A DNA stretch of 17,171 nucleotides from Pyronema omphalodes (taxonomy: Eukaryota > Ascomycota > Pezizomycetes > Pezizales > Pyronemataceae), in contig JAJJXM010000200.1 in assembly GCA_024516155.1 (NCBI GenBank), forward strand, positions 1-17,171, in the 5' to 3' direction. This document shows, piece after piece, positions 1-9,491 of this stretch (its first letter is position 1; each line of letters starts with the position of its first letter). The notes beneath the pieces are model-generated. The model worked only from the letters and a program-made list of their open reading frames with translations, had not been told where the DNA came from and did not search any database. The position numbers and the translations under genes are program-made.

Positions 1-6
1 AATCAC

Positions 7-1896
7 ATGAAGTACCAATATGACGAGATGGCTAAGACAATGCAACAAGCCTACAATGTTGTGTTGCGACAAGGGAATATCGACAGAGAACTGAGTCAAA
101 CATCAATGGTACGCCTCATTCAATCTAGCAATGAGTTTAGCTCAGATGTTTGGAATGCCATTGGGGAATTGGCAACGGATATTCAACAGAAGCAGGCAGC
201 CCACAACCAGGCTGCTGAGCGTTTGAACATTGCTGTTAGAATCATCAATGACTACTTGAGGGATTTCTCCAACTATCAACAAGGTTGGAATATGGGAGTC
301 GAAGGATGGGCAGCCACAAAACATCAGACTGACCAACAAAGGGACGAACAGATTTGTCTTTCAGCACAAGCAGAGCAGGAGCAACAACGGAAATTGCTGG
401 AGTATGAGACTCAGAGGGAGAATGAGAAGAAGGAAATCATCGATAAGGTGATTCAAAGGGTTATGGATATGAATGCAAAGAACCAACATATCGATGCAGA
501 ATCCCTGGCTGAGGCGGTACAAGATGAACCCCGGTGGCGGACTGTCTCCCCTAGTCTTTTCAACATAGCCATGGAGACCGCCCTTCCTGCCTCAAGGATT
601 GCTACACCACCCCCAGCAGCAGCTGGAAATGTCGGACGAGGCAATGGACCACCAAGAAGGAGAATCACCATTCCTCCTCCAGAGCCCTCTGATAACGGAG
701 GCCGCAATCCCAGACAGCCTGCAGCACCCCCTCAACAGAACCAGCCCAGTGACAATGCAGAAGTCGAAGCTACACGATTTCTGACAGCTATCATTGACAA
801 GATTCAAGGACCTAGGGATGGCCCCAAGAGACCCAAGATGCCAGAACTGAAGGCACCACAATACTTTTCTGGCAACGACAAGACCCTTTACAGAGCCTGG
901 TGGACATCGGTACAGGACTATGTTTCAACCTATGCCATGTCCTGGCCGGACGAGGATGCACAAATCAAGTGGGTCGGTAGTTTGTTCACCCACAAGGCTT
1001 TGGCATGGCACCAGGAGTGTAGGAAGTCTATCCAGAAGCAGAACTTGAAAGACAATTGGGCGGCATTCTCTAGTGCGATTGAGGCAAGGTTTGAGGACAA
1101 GAGGGAAGCTCAGAAGGACGTGAAACCAATCACAGAGCTTCAATATGATAGTGATATCGATGACTATATCACTAAGTTGGAGGATTTAAATATGCGAGTT
1201 GGGGCATTAGGACCTATGTACAGAAATGTCATATGGGAGGCTATGACCCCAGCTATTAAGAAAATGGTTTATCAGAGATATGGTGGAATTCCTAATGAGG
1301 ACAGTACCCTAATTGATGCAGTAAAGGATGCTGCGCATGTTATTGAGGGTTTGAATGAGGAATTGGGATATACCAAGCAGAGAACTCTGGAAGTGCATGG
1401 GGAACGCAAGGATAAGGGAAAGGAAAAAGAAACTGCGCGTCCACGGGAGGTGCAGCAGAAGAATCAGAAAGTTAAGGATAACGGACCAAAGAAGGAATTT
1501 GCTGGAAAAAAGGAGAAGAAATCAGAGAAGCCAGCGGTATATGCCTCAGGAAGGGAGGCTTTGCAAGGAGTGGCCCAAGACGAAATTGACAAACATAAGA
1601 AGGACAAGGCAGACTGTTGGCGTTGTGGTTGTTCAGGACATAGAATGTACGACTGCTGTGCGAAGAAGACAGTTGGGGGAACTGAATTGAGAAAAGATGG
1701 AAAGGTTGCTTCTTCAGGGAAGAGGAAGCGCGACAATGATGATAATGAAGATGGGCATGAACAGGAGAAGCCCAAGGAGGCCAAGAAGGCAAAGACTGCT
1801 GCAGTAAGGCAAGATGAGGAAGACACTCATATGTCTGATGCGCAACCAAGAATTTGGGAATTGGAGGATCAGGAAAATATGCATTCGGATTTTTAA
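7..1896 (+). CDS. gag: Gag polyprotein of element A (CCHC zinc knuckle)
   Basis: Structural protein that would assemble the cytoplasmic virus-like particle and package the RNA. The 629 residues are long for a Gag. From the N terminus: a Gln/Glu-rich helical part with likely coiled coil (about residues 100-160), a Pro-rich linker (about 195-250), a capsid-like part (about 280-455), a Lys/Glu-rich stretch, then one zinc knuckle C-x2-C-x4-H-x4-C at residues 537-550 (Cys537, Cys540, His545, Cys550). A basic GKRKRD motif and KKAKT further on could be nuclear localisation signals; the tail is acidic. The frame is open to the window edge, so the start is uncertain: the ATG at 7 has a poor context, the ATG at 28 (GAGATGG) a better one. 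It stops at TAA 1894-1896, directly after a possible slippery heptamer, and overlaps pol in the -1 frame. Confidence 0.85.
   Translation: MKYQYDEMAKTMQQAYNVVLRQGNIDRELSQTSMVRLIQSSNEFSSDVWNAIGELATDIQQKQAAHNQAAERLNIAVRIINDYLRDFSNYQQGWNMGVEGWAATKHQTDQQRDEQICLSAQAEQEQQRKLLEYETQRENEKKEIIDKVIQRVMDMNAKNQHIDAESLAEAVQDEPRWRTVSPSLFNIAMETALPASRIATPPPAAAGNVGRGNGPPRRRITIPPPEPSDNGGRNPRQPAAPPQQNQPSDNAEVEATRFLTAIIDKIQGPRDGPKRPKMPELKAPQYFSGNDKTLYRAWWTSVQDYVSTYAMSWPDEDAQIKWVGSLFTHKALAWHQECRKSIQKQNLKDNWAAFSSAIEARFEDKREAQKDVKPITELQYDSDIDDYITKLEDLNMRVGALGPMYRNVIWEAMTPAIKKMVYQRYGGIPNEDSTLIDAVKDAAHVIEGLNEELGYTKQRTLEVHGERKDKGKEKETARPREVQQKNQKVKDNGPKKEFAGKKEKKSEKPAVYASGREALQGVAQDEIDKHKKDKADCWRCGCSGHRMYDCCAKKTVGGTELRKDGKVASSGKRKRDNDDNEDGHEQEKPKEAKKAKTAAVRQDEEDTHMSDAQPRIWELEDQENMHSDF
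1887..1893 (+). promoter_or_regulatory. Candidate -1 frameshift heptamer of element A (GGATTTT)
   Basis: In the gag frame the bases read G GAT TTT and are followed at once by the gag stop TAA. A -1 slip here enters the open pol frame at TTA (1893). The heptamer resembles the G GAU UUA site known from mouse mammary tumour virus pro-pol rather than the strict XXXYYYZ form. Downstream pairing is weak: CCTC 1900-1903 with GAGG 1908-1911, or TCCTC 1899-1903 with GAGGA 1920-1924. Position and frame fit well; the structural support is modest. Confidence 0.45.
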
Positions 1897-3328
1897 AGTC
1901 CTCTAGGGAGGCGTCACTCGAGGAGGAAACATATGAAGACGCAATAATTGGGAAAGGTGCAGGAACAAAAAGAAAAACAATGGACAGCCTTGAGTCGACC
2001 AGGACTAAGAGTCGACAATCAGACAATGGAGATGCTATTCCAGGAACTTGGGAATTAGCTGCAACTCCTCCTCACCATGGACCGAGACCAATAATCAATA
2101 TGGTTCTCATGTGGTCCAAGAATCAACAACGCACAGTCAGAGTCCTCTTAGACACAGGCTCTACTGCTGCTCTCCTGGACAAAGCCTTTGCCCACGAATT
2201 CAAAATTCCAACCGTCAAGAGAGACACCCCCATCCAAATTCGCAACTTTAACAATGAAATAGTTGCTGGAGCAGGAGTATTCTTTACGGTTCCATTCATG
2301 TTGCAGCATAAGAACCACTTTGCTGCGGAATCTTTCGAAGTCGCTCCACTAGATAGCGACTGCGATGCTATCCTTCCATATTGGTGGATGGCTCAACATC
2401 AGCCTTACAACCTCTGGGGAGATCAGAACCAGATCACATTGACTTCAGCACGTTGCAAAGAGAAGTGCACTAAGGCACAAGCCAGTGCCTTCTCCCTCCA
2501 GGTCGACAAACATGTACGCGACCATCCAGAAGTCTCAATCTTAGGCCACATCTCATCCGTATCCACCACAGAAGAATTATCAGAGGCACTTCAACAAGTC
2601 CCTGAGAAATTTCGTGGTTGGATTAATATCATGACAAAGGAAGCAGCAGATAGGCTTCCTGAACACAAACCTTATGACCATGCAATTGACCTAAAAAAAG
2701 GAGAGACTCCTCCTTGGGAACCTGTCGACGCTCTTAACGAAGTTGATCTTGAGACACTTAGAGAATGGTTGAAAGATATGCTGCGTACAGGGAAAATCCG
2801 ACCATCTAAATCACCAGCAGCAGCTCCTATTCTCTTCGTCCCAAAGGCCCATGGCAGAGGTCTAAGGTTATGTGTTGACTATCAGGGCATAAACAAGATA
2901 ACAATTGCCAACCGATACCCACTCCCACTCATGTCAGAATTACAAGACAGAGTTAGAGGAGCTAAAATATTTACGAAGATGGATCTGAAAAATGGATACC
3001 ATCTAATAAGAATAAAAGAAGGAGATGAATGGAAAACGGCTTTTAGGTGCCGATATGGACTATATGAATTTTTGGTTATGCCTTTTGGGTTGAGCAATGC
3101 TCCGGCCACATTCCAAGATATCATGAATCATATCTTTAGGGATATGTTGGACCAAGGAGTTATTGCATATATTGATGATGTACTCATCTATGCGGAGACG
3201 GAAGAAAAGCATGATGATTTGGTTAAAGAAGTATTAAAAAGGTTGGAAGAAAATGGTTTGGTTATATCACCGGAAAAATGTGTCTGGGGACAAAGAAAAA
3301 TTGAATTTCTGGGATATATAATAAGTCA

Positions 3329-3333
3329 AAATG
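3329..3333. repeat. Target-site duplication of element B, left copy (AAATG)
   Basis: AAATG directly before the LTR start TGTGAACC, repeated at 16873-16877 directly after the LTR end GTGTGACA. Five bases is the usual Ty3/gypsy duplication. Removing one copy plus the insertion restores a continuous pol frame across the junction, matching element B at the same place. Confidence 0.95.
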
Positions 3334-3561
3334 TGTGAACCTGGCTATTGAGGCTTTCAATAGAGAGGCTTATTCGATCAGTCGTTCTTCGTTTGAAAGG
3401 TATTCAACAATTAGATTTCCCAAAAAGCTAGGAAGTAAACTAATCGATCACAGGCCGAATAAACTTAAGGGTCTCTCTTGAGGTATTGGTGTTCGAAAGG
3501 TAACGTTGTAGGTAGAGATCAGGTTGCTGATGCTGGACGAGACGGTGGGAAGACTTAGGGT

Positions 3562-3569
3562 CTTTTATA
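3562..3569 (-). promoter_or_regulatory. TATA-box candidate in the 3' LTR of element B (TATAAAAG)
   Basis: Minus-strand TATAAAAG, conserved at the same offset in the 5' LTR (15747-15754). In this copy, initiation would run leftward out of element B across pol and gag of element A on their antisense strand. Confidence 0.45.
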
Positions 3570-3691
3570 GACTTTCGTCTACAAGTTCGCCCAGACTTCC
3601 CAAGGGAACCAACTTCCAAACTAAGCTTAGGAGATAAGACGTGAGTCAATCCTGTGACAAATCTGCTGATGGCTCGCACCATGCTGCATGC

Positions 3692-3708
3692 GCAATTATA
3701 TTAATTGC
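3692..3708. repeat. AT-rich palindrome in the LTR of element B
   Basis: Perfect inverted repeat with 7-bp arms GCAATTA/TAATTGC around TAT. It is unchanged in the other LTR (15877-15893) although the surrounding sequence has drifted. Possibly a protein-binding site in the promoter-proximal LTR; function unknown. Confidence 0.5.
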
Positions 3709-4404
3709 TCACTTGCATGATGACCTTCGTGTCAGATCAATCCTTGACATCCCTCGTCGTGCTACCACACCTTCCAATCAGGTATTGGGGTTAAGCGCCT
3801 AGTAGAGGGTTACTCCACTTGAGCGCATAATGTAGTGACTCCTCTGATAACGACATGTGAGTCATATATCTTATGACTCGTCTTGATCATAGATCTCCCT
3901 AGAGATTCTCAATTGCGAGTGAAGGAATCTGACATCATAAGGCGTACCATGCCCTACCGGAGCGCACTGCCCGGTCACATTCCTGTGTGATGTCATTTGC
4001 CCCACCTGCGCGCACTTGCGCGCAGCCACACCCTGGTGTGTACGCAAACGCCGTCTTATCTCGCAGTTGGTAGTCATTGGCCTAAGGTCGCGTCATATCA
4101 GTTCCACCCAACAGTTTCCCTGAGTGGTGTTCCCTGCTGCAGAACGTCGTCTCATGCTAACGCAATCTTGACCCTTGTCCTGAGCTCCACTCCTGTTGGC
4201 TGACTAGACGCTGCCTTATTCCTTGGCCGACTATCCACCCAACTCAGACCCCGGATGATCCTATTCGTCTGCCTTGCACTGTCTTGAGAATTCCCTTCTC
4301 TTGCAAGCCCTCTGGTAGCCGTGCTTGGTGGAACACAACCTCAAGTATAAGGAGGTGTCCCTTCGCCGTCGTCTTCTATCTCCATCAGCATCGTCTGTAG
4401 TTTT

Positions 4405-4430
4405 CTCATGGGTAAGTCGACACCCATGAG
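4405..4430. repeat. Inverted repeat in the LTR of element B
   Basis: Nine-base perfect arms CTCATGGGT (4405-4413) and ACCCATGAG (4422-4430) around an 8-nt loop, also intact at 16590-16615 in the other LTR. It lies in the U3 part for minus-strand transcription. Could be a regulatory palindrome; function unknown. Confidence 0.5.
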
Positions 4431-4687
4431 GTAAGTTGATACTCGTTCCCATCCATCTGTGATCCTCCCACACTGACAGTGAATAACAGGTAGTGACGCC
4501 TCGGGCCGGGATCCTCGTGAGGTCCTTTCGGAAAGTCACGAATCACGTGACGTGGCTAGCTGGAGCTCCTCAGGGGGTTCCGGCCCGGGATACTAACCTT
4601 ATTATTCATCCTCCTGTCGAGTTTGCCATGTTCTCTAAATGTTATACATGTTACCTATTCTATACTCACACAATATAGGGTGTGACA

Positions 4688-4700
4688 CCACCTCCCCCCT
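4688..4700 (-). promoter_or_regulatory. Polypurine tract of element B
   Basis: The minus strand reads AGGGGGGAGGTGG directly before the 3' LTR start TGTCAC. This is where plus-strand DNA synthesis would be primed, and it fixes the orientation of the element. The rest of the interval to the end of pol (4701-4858) is a short 3' untranslated stretch in which I see no further feature. Confidence 0.85.
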
Positions 4701-4858
4701 GTTCAAGCTTCCTCCCGAAGCAAGTAGCTTATCATTCTGTGATCGCAGCTCGCCGCAGCCAAGTGACTTAGTGATCATATATGGATGTAGTCCTCCAGCC
4801 CCTACATCCTACTACCAACTCGACCTAATGAAAACCCCTTGGGGAAAAACATTAAGCC

Positions 4859-5332
4859 TTAATCCTTGAGTCGGTAGTCCCTCGGAGAATCAGGGTACTT
4901 GAGATGAAACTCTCGTAACTTCTCCTGACCTCCTACTGAAAAGTTGTCGAAAGGTTCTGCCGTCCAGTCTTTCTTCTTAGGCCAACCTAGCCATTTAACG
5001 AGGTATAAGATTCGATTTCCAGATTTGTAACTGCTCATTATTTCGTCGATATCGTATTCCTCGCTTCCCTCAACATCATCTGCCTCCCGTAAAATTTTAT
5101 TTGTGTCTGGTGGAGCCCGAGTTCCTGCTCTGAAGGGCTCAAGTAGAGAAGTATGGAAGACGTTGTGTATCTTCCATTTCCGTGGGAGCGTGAGTCGTAC
5201 TGCTGTTGGGGAGATGACTTTTTCGACTTGGAAGGGACCATGTTGTTTATGGTCTAACTTCCTTGATGGGCGTCTGGTTCTTATGTTGCGTCCATCTAAC
5301 ATAACCAAGTCTCCTACTTGGTATTCTGGTGC
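4859..5332 (-). pseudogene. pol: Pol of element B, C-terminal part: integrase GPF/Y module and chromodomain
   Basis: Same reading frame as the two upstream pieces, separated from them by TAG at 5333-5335; it ends at TAA 4859-4861. After RTRRPSRKLDHKQ comes the GPF/Y module (HGPFQV, about 5220-5240), which closes the integrase. A chromodomain follows at about 4885-5055 (YDIDEI..., LYLVKWLGW, then DWTAEPF where most chromodomains read TWEP). Chromodomains of such elements direct integration to chromatin carrying particular histone marks. The stop would remove this whole module from the polyprotein unless read through. Confidence 0.85.
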
Positions 5333-5842
5333 CTACTGTGGTTTCTGGTCTGCATATTTCTTCATTCTTTCTTGGGTTTTTTGAAGGGCTAGCTTGGCTC
5401 CTTCGTGTATCCTATGCATCCAGTGGGCGTAGGCTTTGCTGGCTGGGTTGCGCACAGCAGTTGCCGAAGGGTTGCTCGTATTTGGATAAAATCCGTAATT
5501 GGCGTAAAAGGGTGAAAGTCCAGTTGCGCTTGTGGCAGAGTTGTTGTATGCGAACTCAGCCATGGGTACGAGGTCAGACCAGTCGTCCATTTCGTGGTTA
5601 ACAAAAGAGCGGAGGTAAGCTTCGATTGTTTGGTTGAGCCGTTCCGTTTGACCATCTGTTTGTGGGTGGAAGGCTGTTGACATTCTTGGTTTTATTCCCA
5701 ATGTTCCAAGAAATGCTTTCCAGGTGGTGCTTGTAAACCTGGAGTCCCTGTCCGACACAATATCCTTGGGTAGGCCATGTAGTTTCCATATTTCCTTCTC
5801 GAAAATCCTGACAAGGTCTGCAGTTGTCTTGCCGTCTTTGTG
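5333..5842 (-). pseudogene. pol: Pol of element B, integrase catalytic core between two stop codons
   Basis: Continues in frame after TGA 5843-5845 and ends at TAG 5333-5335. It contains the second catalytic Asp (SDRDSRF, codon 5750-5752) and the Glu 36 residues later in DGQTERLN, the D,D(35)E spacing of retroviral-type integrases, plus the conserved STAFHPQTDGQTER and AEFAYN stretches. The first Asp is in the upstream piece. Both stops could come from single C-to-T changes (CGA to TGA, CAG to TAG), which fits decay rather than programmed recoding. Confidence 0.85.
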
Positions 5843-8467
5843 TCAAGGAATAAAGTGTGCCATTTTCGTAAATCGATCAACTATAACCCATAGTTGATCA
5901 CACCCATTAGATTCTGGTAGGTCGGTGATAAAATCCATAGCAATAGACTGCCATGGGGCATATGTTAGTTCCAAAGGTTGCAACATTCCATACTTTTGGT
6001 GCCTAGCCGTCTTGTCCTTCTGACATTCCAAACAGCTTTGTACATATTCAATTATTTTTTCATCCATCCTCGGCCACCAAAAGTTTCTCCTTATTAATTC
6101 AATGGTCTTATCCTGACCAAAGTGTCCTGCAATCTTCGAGTCGTGCTCTGATTCCAGTACCATGTTGACTAAATCCTTTGGCACCCATAACTTCTCTTTC
6201 CGATAGATTATGCCATCTTCTATCGTTAGTGGATCTTTTATTTTGTTTGCTGCTTTTTTATCATTTTCGTCAAGTTCTCCAGCCTCTTTAACCATCTTTA
6301 AAAATTCTCCAGACGATTTAGCAGAAGGAATAGAATTGAGCCGTGCCGAAGAAACAATAAATGAAGTTCCTTCCCCTCCACTCCTGATTGCTGAAATCGA
6401 TGCAAAATGTTCTTTGTGAAGGATAGTCGTAATCGGCTGATCCTCACGTCCCCCCTTTTCAGGGCCAAACTCCGGACGCCTTGACAAAGCATCTGGCTTC
6501 CCATTCTTATTTCCAGGTCTGTAGAAAATCTTAAAATCAATGCCAGCAAGTTCTTGAGCCCACCTTGCTTGGCGACAATTGAGTACTTTGGTTGTGGTGA
6601 AGTACTCTAAGTTCTGATGGTCGCTGAACACTTGAACCGTATGCATTGCTCCTTCCAGATATCTTCTCCAAATCTTAAACGAATCCACAATACCTAAAAG
6701 CTCTTTATCATGGATTTCGTAGTTGATTTCTGCAGGAGTGAATTTTCTGGAATGGAAAGCAATGGGATGCAGCTTTCCGTCCTCTCCTTTCTGAGAAAGG
6801 ACTGCGCCCAAGGCAAAGTCAGAAGCATCAGTTGCAACTATGCAAACCTTCTTAGGATCAAAATGACCCAATATTGGTGCCTTCGTAAACCTCTGCTTCA
6901 ACTCGTCAAATGCCAATTCCATGGCAACAGTCCATTCCCACTTCTTTGGGTCACCTTTGGTGGATTCAGTAAGAGGACGACAAATTCTTGAGAAGTCCTT
7001 TATGAATCGGCGATAGAAGTTTGCAAATCCAAGAAAGCCTTGTGTCTCTTTCAGGGATCTAGGAGGTTCCCAAACCAGGACGGTTTCCACTTTATCCTTT
7101 GCCATTTCAATTCCTTTTTCGCTTGTGATATACCCCAAAAATTCCACTTTGTTTGTCCCCCAAACACATTTTTCCGGAGATATTACCAGCCCATTATCTT
7201 CCAGTCTTTTCAAGACTTCCTTAACCAATTTATCATGTTCCTCCTCTGTTTTCGCATAAATAAGAACATCATCAATATAAGCAATTACTCCCTGGTCCAA
7301 CATGTCTCTAAAGATATGATTCATCATATCTTGGAATGTCGCAGGTGCGTTGCTTAACCCAAAAGGCATAACCAAAACTTCATACAGCCCATATCTGCAT
7401 CTGAAGGCTGTCTTCCACTCATCGCCTTCTTTAATCCTAATCAAGTGATAGCCGTTCTTCAAATCCATTTTCGTGAAGAACTTGGCTCCTCTTACTCTGT
7501 CTTGTAATTCCGACATAAGAGGGAGGGGGTAGCGATTTGCTATAGTTATTTTATTGATCCCCCTATAATCCACACAAAGCCTTAAACCTCGCCCATGGGG
7601 TTTTGGCACAAAGAGAATTGGTGCTGCGGCAGGAGATTTAGATGGTCGAATCTTGCCTGTCCTCAGCATTTCCTTCAACCATTCTCTTAGTGTTTCCAGC
7701 TCAACCTCATTGAGCGCATAAACTGGTCCCCAAGGAGGAGTTTCTCCTTCCTTCAAATCTATGGCGTGGTCGTAGGGTTTGTGTTCAGGAAGCTTGTCTG
7801 CTGCTTCCTTGGTCATAATGTTGATCCACTTACGGAATTTCTCAGGGACTTGTTGAAGTGCCTCTGATAATTCCTCCTTAGTGGCAACAGCTGAAATATG
7901 GCCTATTACTGAGGCCTCAGGATGGTCGAGTATTCGGTGGTCGACCTTAAGAGAGAATGTACTGGCCTGCGCCTTAGTACAATTCTCGGTGCAACCTGGA
8001 GTTGTAAAGGAGATGTATTTGCTATCTCCCCACATGTTGCATGGTTGGTGTTTTGCCATCCACCAGTAAGGAAGGATGACATCGCAGTCGCTGTCAAGAG
8101 GGGCGACTTCAAAGGATTTGGCTGCAAAGTGTTGTTTATGTTGCAGCATAAAGGGTACCGTAAAGAACTCTCCAGCTCCAGCAACTACCTCATTATTGAA
8201 GTTGCGAATTCGAAGAGGCTGGTCTCTCTTCACAGTAGGAATTTTGTAGGTTTGGACAAAACCTTTGTCCAGTAAAGCTGAGGTGGAGCCTGTATCAAGT
8301 AGGACTCGCACCGTCCGAAATTTGTTCTTTGACCAATTCAACACCATGTTGATTATTGGCCTTTTTCCGTGATAAGGTGGAACCAAGGCTCCCATTTTCG
8401 TTCCTTTAGGAGGGGTTCCTATGTCGGTTCGTCGAAGTTTTGTCTTGGTCGACTCCAAGCTGTCCAA
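5843..8467 (-). pseudogene. pol: Pol of element B: protease, RT, RNase H and integrase N-terminus
   Basis: 874 codons from the TTG at 8467; the frame is open further upstream, to the TGA just after the GGATTTT at 8557-8563. Domains in order: protease with Asp58 (VLLDTGST); RT with DYRG and YIDD (about 397-400); RNase H with Asp547 (ATDAS), Glu589, Asp616 and Asp659 (KPDALSRR); integrase zinc finger His775, His782, Cys812, Cys815; first integrase Asp845 (MDFITDLP). It breaks at TGA 5843-5845 shortly after VDRFTKMAHFIP and resumes in frame. Closely related to pol of element A (19 differences in about 238 RT residues). It lies in the -1 frame of the gag remnant at 8419-8947. Unlike A, this copy has a stop in the pol frame right after the shared heptamer, so Gag-Pol synthesis would fail there. 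Confidence 0.9.
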
Positions 8468-8947
8468 TATTTTCCTTTTTGTCCCACAGCAAATAATATT
8501 TTCTGCGTCAGATATACATTCTTCCTCCTCAGGTGACGCAACCCTAGAGGACCTTCAAAATCCGACTCCTCATCATTTTGCTCAATCGCCCAAATCCTAG
8601 GCTGAGCATCTTCCATCATCTCATCGTCGTCATCCTGCCGCACTGCTGCGGTCTTTGTCTTTTTATTCTCTTTGGGCTTCTCCTGCCCTTTGTTTCCTTC
8701 ATCATCATCGTCTCTCTTCCTCTTGCCAGAGGAAGCAACCTTTCCTTCGCCAGAGAGCTCTGTTCCCCCAACTGTCTTCTTTGCATAACAATCGAACATT
8801 TTATGTCCAGATCTTCCGCACCTCCAACAGTCAGCCTTATCTTTTTTATGTTTATCAATTTCGCTCTGAGGAACATTGTTCAGAGCCTCCCTCCCTGACC
8901 CAAAAATGGACTTCTTGTCCTTTTTTCCTGAAAAACTCTTTTTCTCC
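8419..8947 (-). pseudogene. gag: Gag remnant of element B, nucleocapsid part
   Basis: Minus-strand frame ending at 8419-8421. It holds a Lys-rich segment, the zinc knuckle C-x2-C-x4-H-x4-C (8788-8829, CWRCGRSGHKMFDC), a basic GKRKRD motif and an acidic tail, all parallel to the C-terminal third of Gag in element A. Element C interrupts it at 8948-8952; the coding continues, going upstream, at 15308-15516. Gag runs about 45 codons beyond the point where gag of A stops, because A has TAA where B has GAA. A conserved GGATTTT (8557-8563) sits at that point. Confidence 0.85.
8557..8563 (-). promoter_or_regulatory. Degenerate frameshift site of element B (GGATTTT)
   Basis: The same in-frame G GAT TTT as at 1887-1893 in element A. 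Here the next gag codon is GAA rather than TAA, and a -1 slip meets TGA at once. The heptamer is kept but both outcomes that make it useful (a gag stop and an open pol frame) are lost by base changes just after it. Confidence 0.4.
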
Positions 8948-8952
8948 TTCTT
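8948..8952. repeat. Target-site duplication of element C, left copy (TTCTT)
   Basis: TTCTT directly before the LTR start TGTAACGG; repeated at 15308-15312 after the LTR end CCGTGACA. Removing one copy with the insertion restores the gag frame of element B through a Lys-rich stretch. Confidence 0.95.
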
Positions 8953-9491
8953 TGTAACGGGACAGGCTCGAGGGCACGTCCAAGGTACGCAGTGTTCAGG
9001 ACAGAGGGCAGGAACAGGAACGTAGAGCAAGAGGAGGAGATACTGGAAGGAGGAGGCAGAGGTCAAGACGAAGACAAGGCTGGAGGAGGGGGAGTTGTCA
9101 AGGTAACTAGATTGCTAACTGGACAAGACGTTCTGTAAGGAAGAAAGAAAAGGAAACGGACAGAGCGGAGGGAGAGCCCTCCTTATATACACAAATCCTC
9201 CTAAGAACAACCCAAACCCTGACAGGGTTTTCAACCGAGCCAAGAACCTAAACAAAGAAGCCAAGAAACTAATGCATGTGATAACAATGTGAAGCTTGTG
9301 CTGATGAAACGAACTAAGATAACTAAGACAGATAAGGAAGGTGATAAGGAAAGGGTAGACTAGTGCGTTGCGGCTGCGAGGGTGGCTGTACTGGTGCTGA
9401 CATATGATGTGGCGCAGCCCTGCGGCTGTGCTCTATGACTGTGCAGGCTGAGACAATCCAGAATACGGGTGACAATGCTGGAGCCGTGACA
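8953..9491 (-). repeat. 3' LTR of element C
   Basis: 539 bp with imperfect terminal inverted repeats (plus strand TGTAACGG at the left, CCGTGACA at the right). It differs from the other LTR at only two sites, which indicates recent insertion. It contains copies of the TATA candidate (9183-9189) and of the presumed transcript start (9128-9136). Confidence 0.95.

Larger units (their letters stand above)
1854..3338 (+). pseudogene. pol: Pol of element A, 5' part: protease and reverse transcriptase, cut by element B
   Basis: N-terminal two-fifths of a Ty3/gypsy polyprotein, in the -1 frame relative to gag; the part after a frameshift would start at about 1893. Counting from 1854, the aspartic protease active site VLLDTGST has Asp100. 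The reverse transcriptase runs from about residue 290 to the break, with the first catalytic Asp at 377 (FTKMDLKN), the YIDD box at 439-442 and FGLSNAP at 411-417. The normally invariant DYRG motif reads DYQG (CAG at 2883-2885), which may impair RT. The last element codon ends at 3333; the TGA at 3336-3338 lies inside the LTR of element B, so the frame is truncated by insertion. The remainder lies at 16878-17171. Confidence 0.9.
3334..4687 (-). repeat. 3' LTR of element B
   Basis: 1354 bp, the same length as 15519-16872, with about 31 substitutions and no indel seen. About 25 of the differences fall in the first 642 bp and only about 6 in the remaining 712. On the minus strand it begins TGTCACACCC after the polypurine tract and ends GGTTCACA. 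Short open frames here (for example 3440-3682, 3997-4203 and 4261-4539) recur in the other LTR only because the copies are nearly identical; I do not regard them as genes. Confidence 0.95.

Noticed and set aside
1472..2026. 184-codon minus-strand ORF opposite gag/pol of element A
   Set aside because: Antisense of Lys/Glu-rich coding sequence, giving Ser/Phe/Leu-rich nonsense.
3440..3682. 80-codon minus-strand ORF in the LTR of B, repeated at 15625-15867
   Set aside because: Its conservation only reflects the shared LTR; no domain, and it overlaps the presumed promoter/R region.
3997..4539. Further LTR ORFs (68 codons plus strand at 3997-4203, 92 codons minus strand at 4261-4539) recurring at 16182-16388 and 16446-16724
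   Set aside because: LTR duplicates with no protein-like composition; both strands are open by chance in a slowly diverging half.
5333..5845. Stop-codon recoding or introns to join the pol pieces of B
   Set aside because: The pieces are directly in frame around single stop codons, no splice sites are needed, and the other defects of B make decay the simpler explanation.
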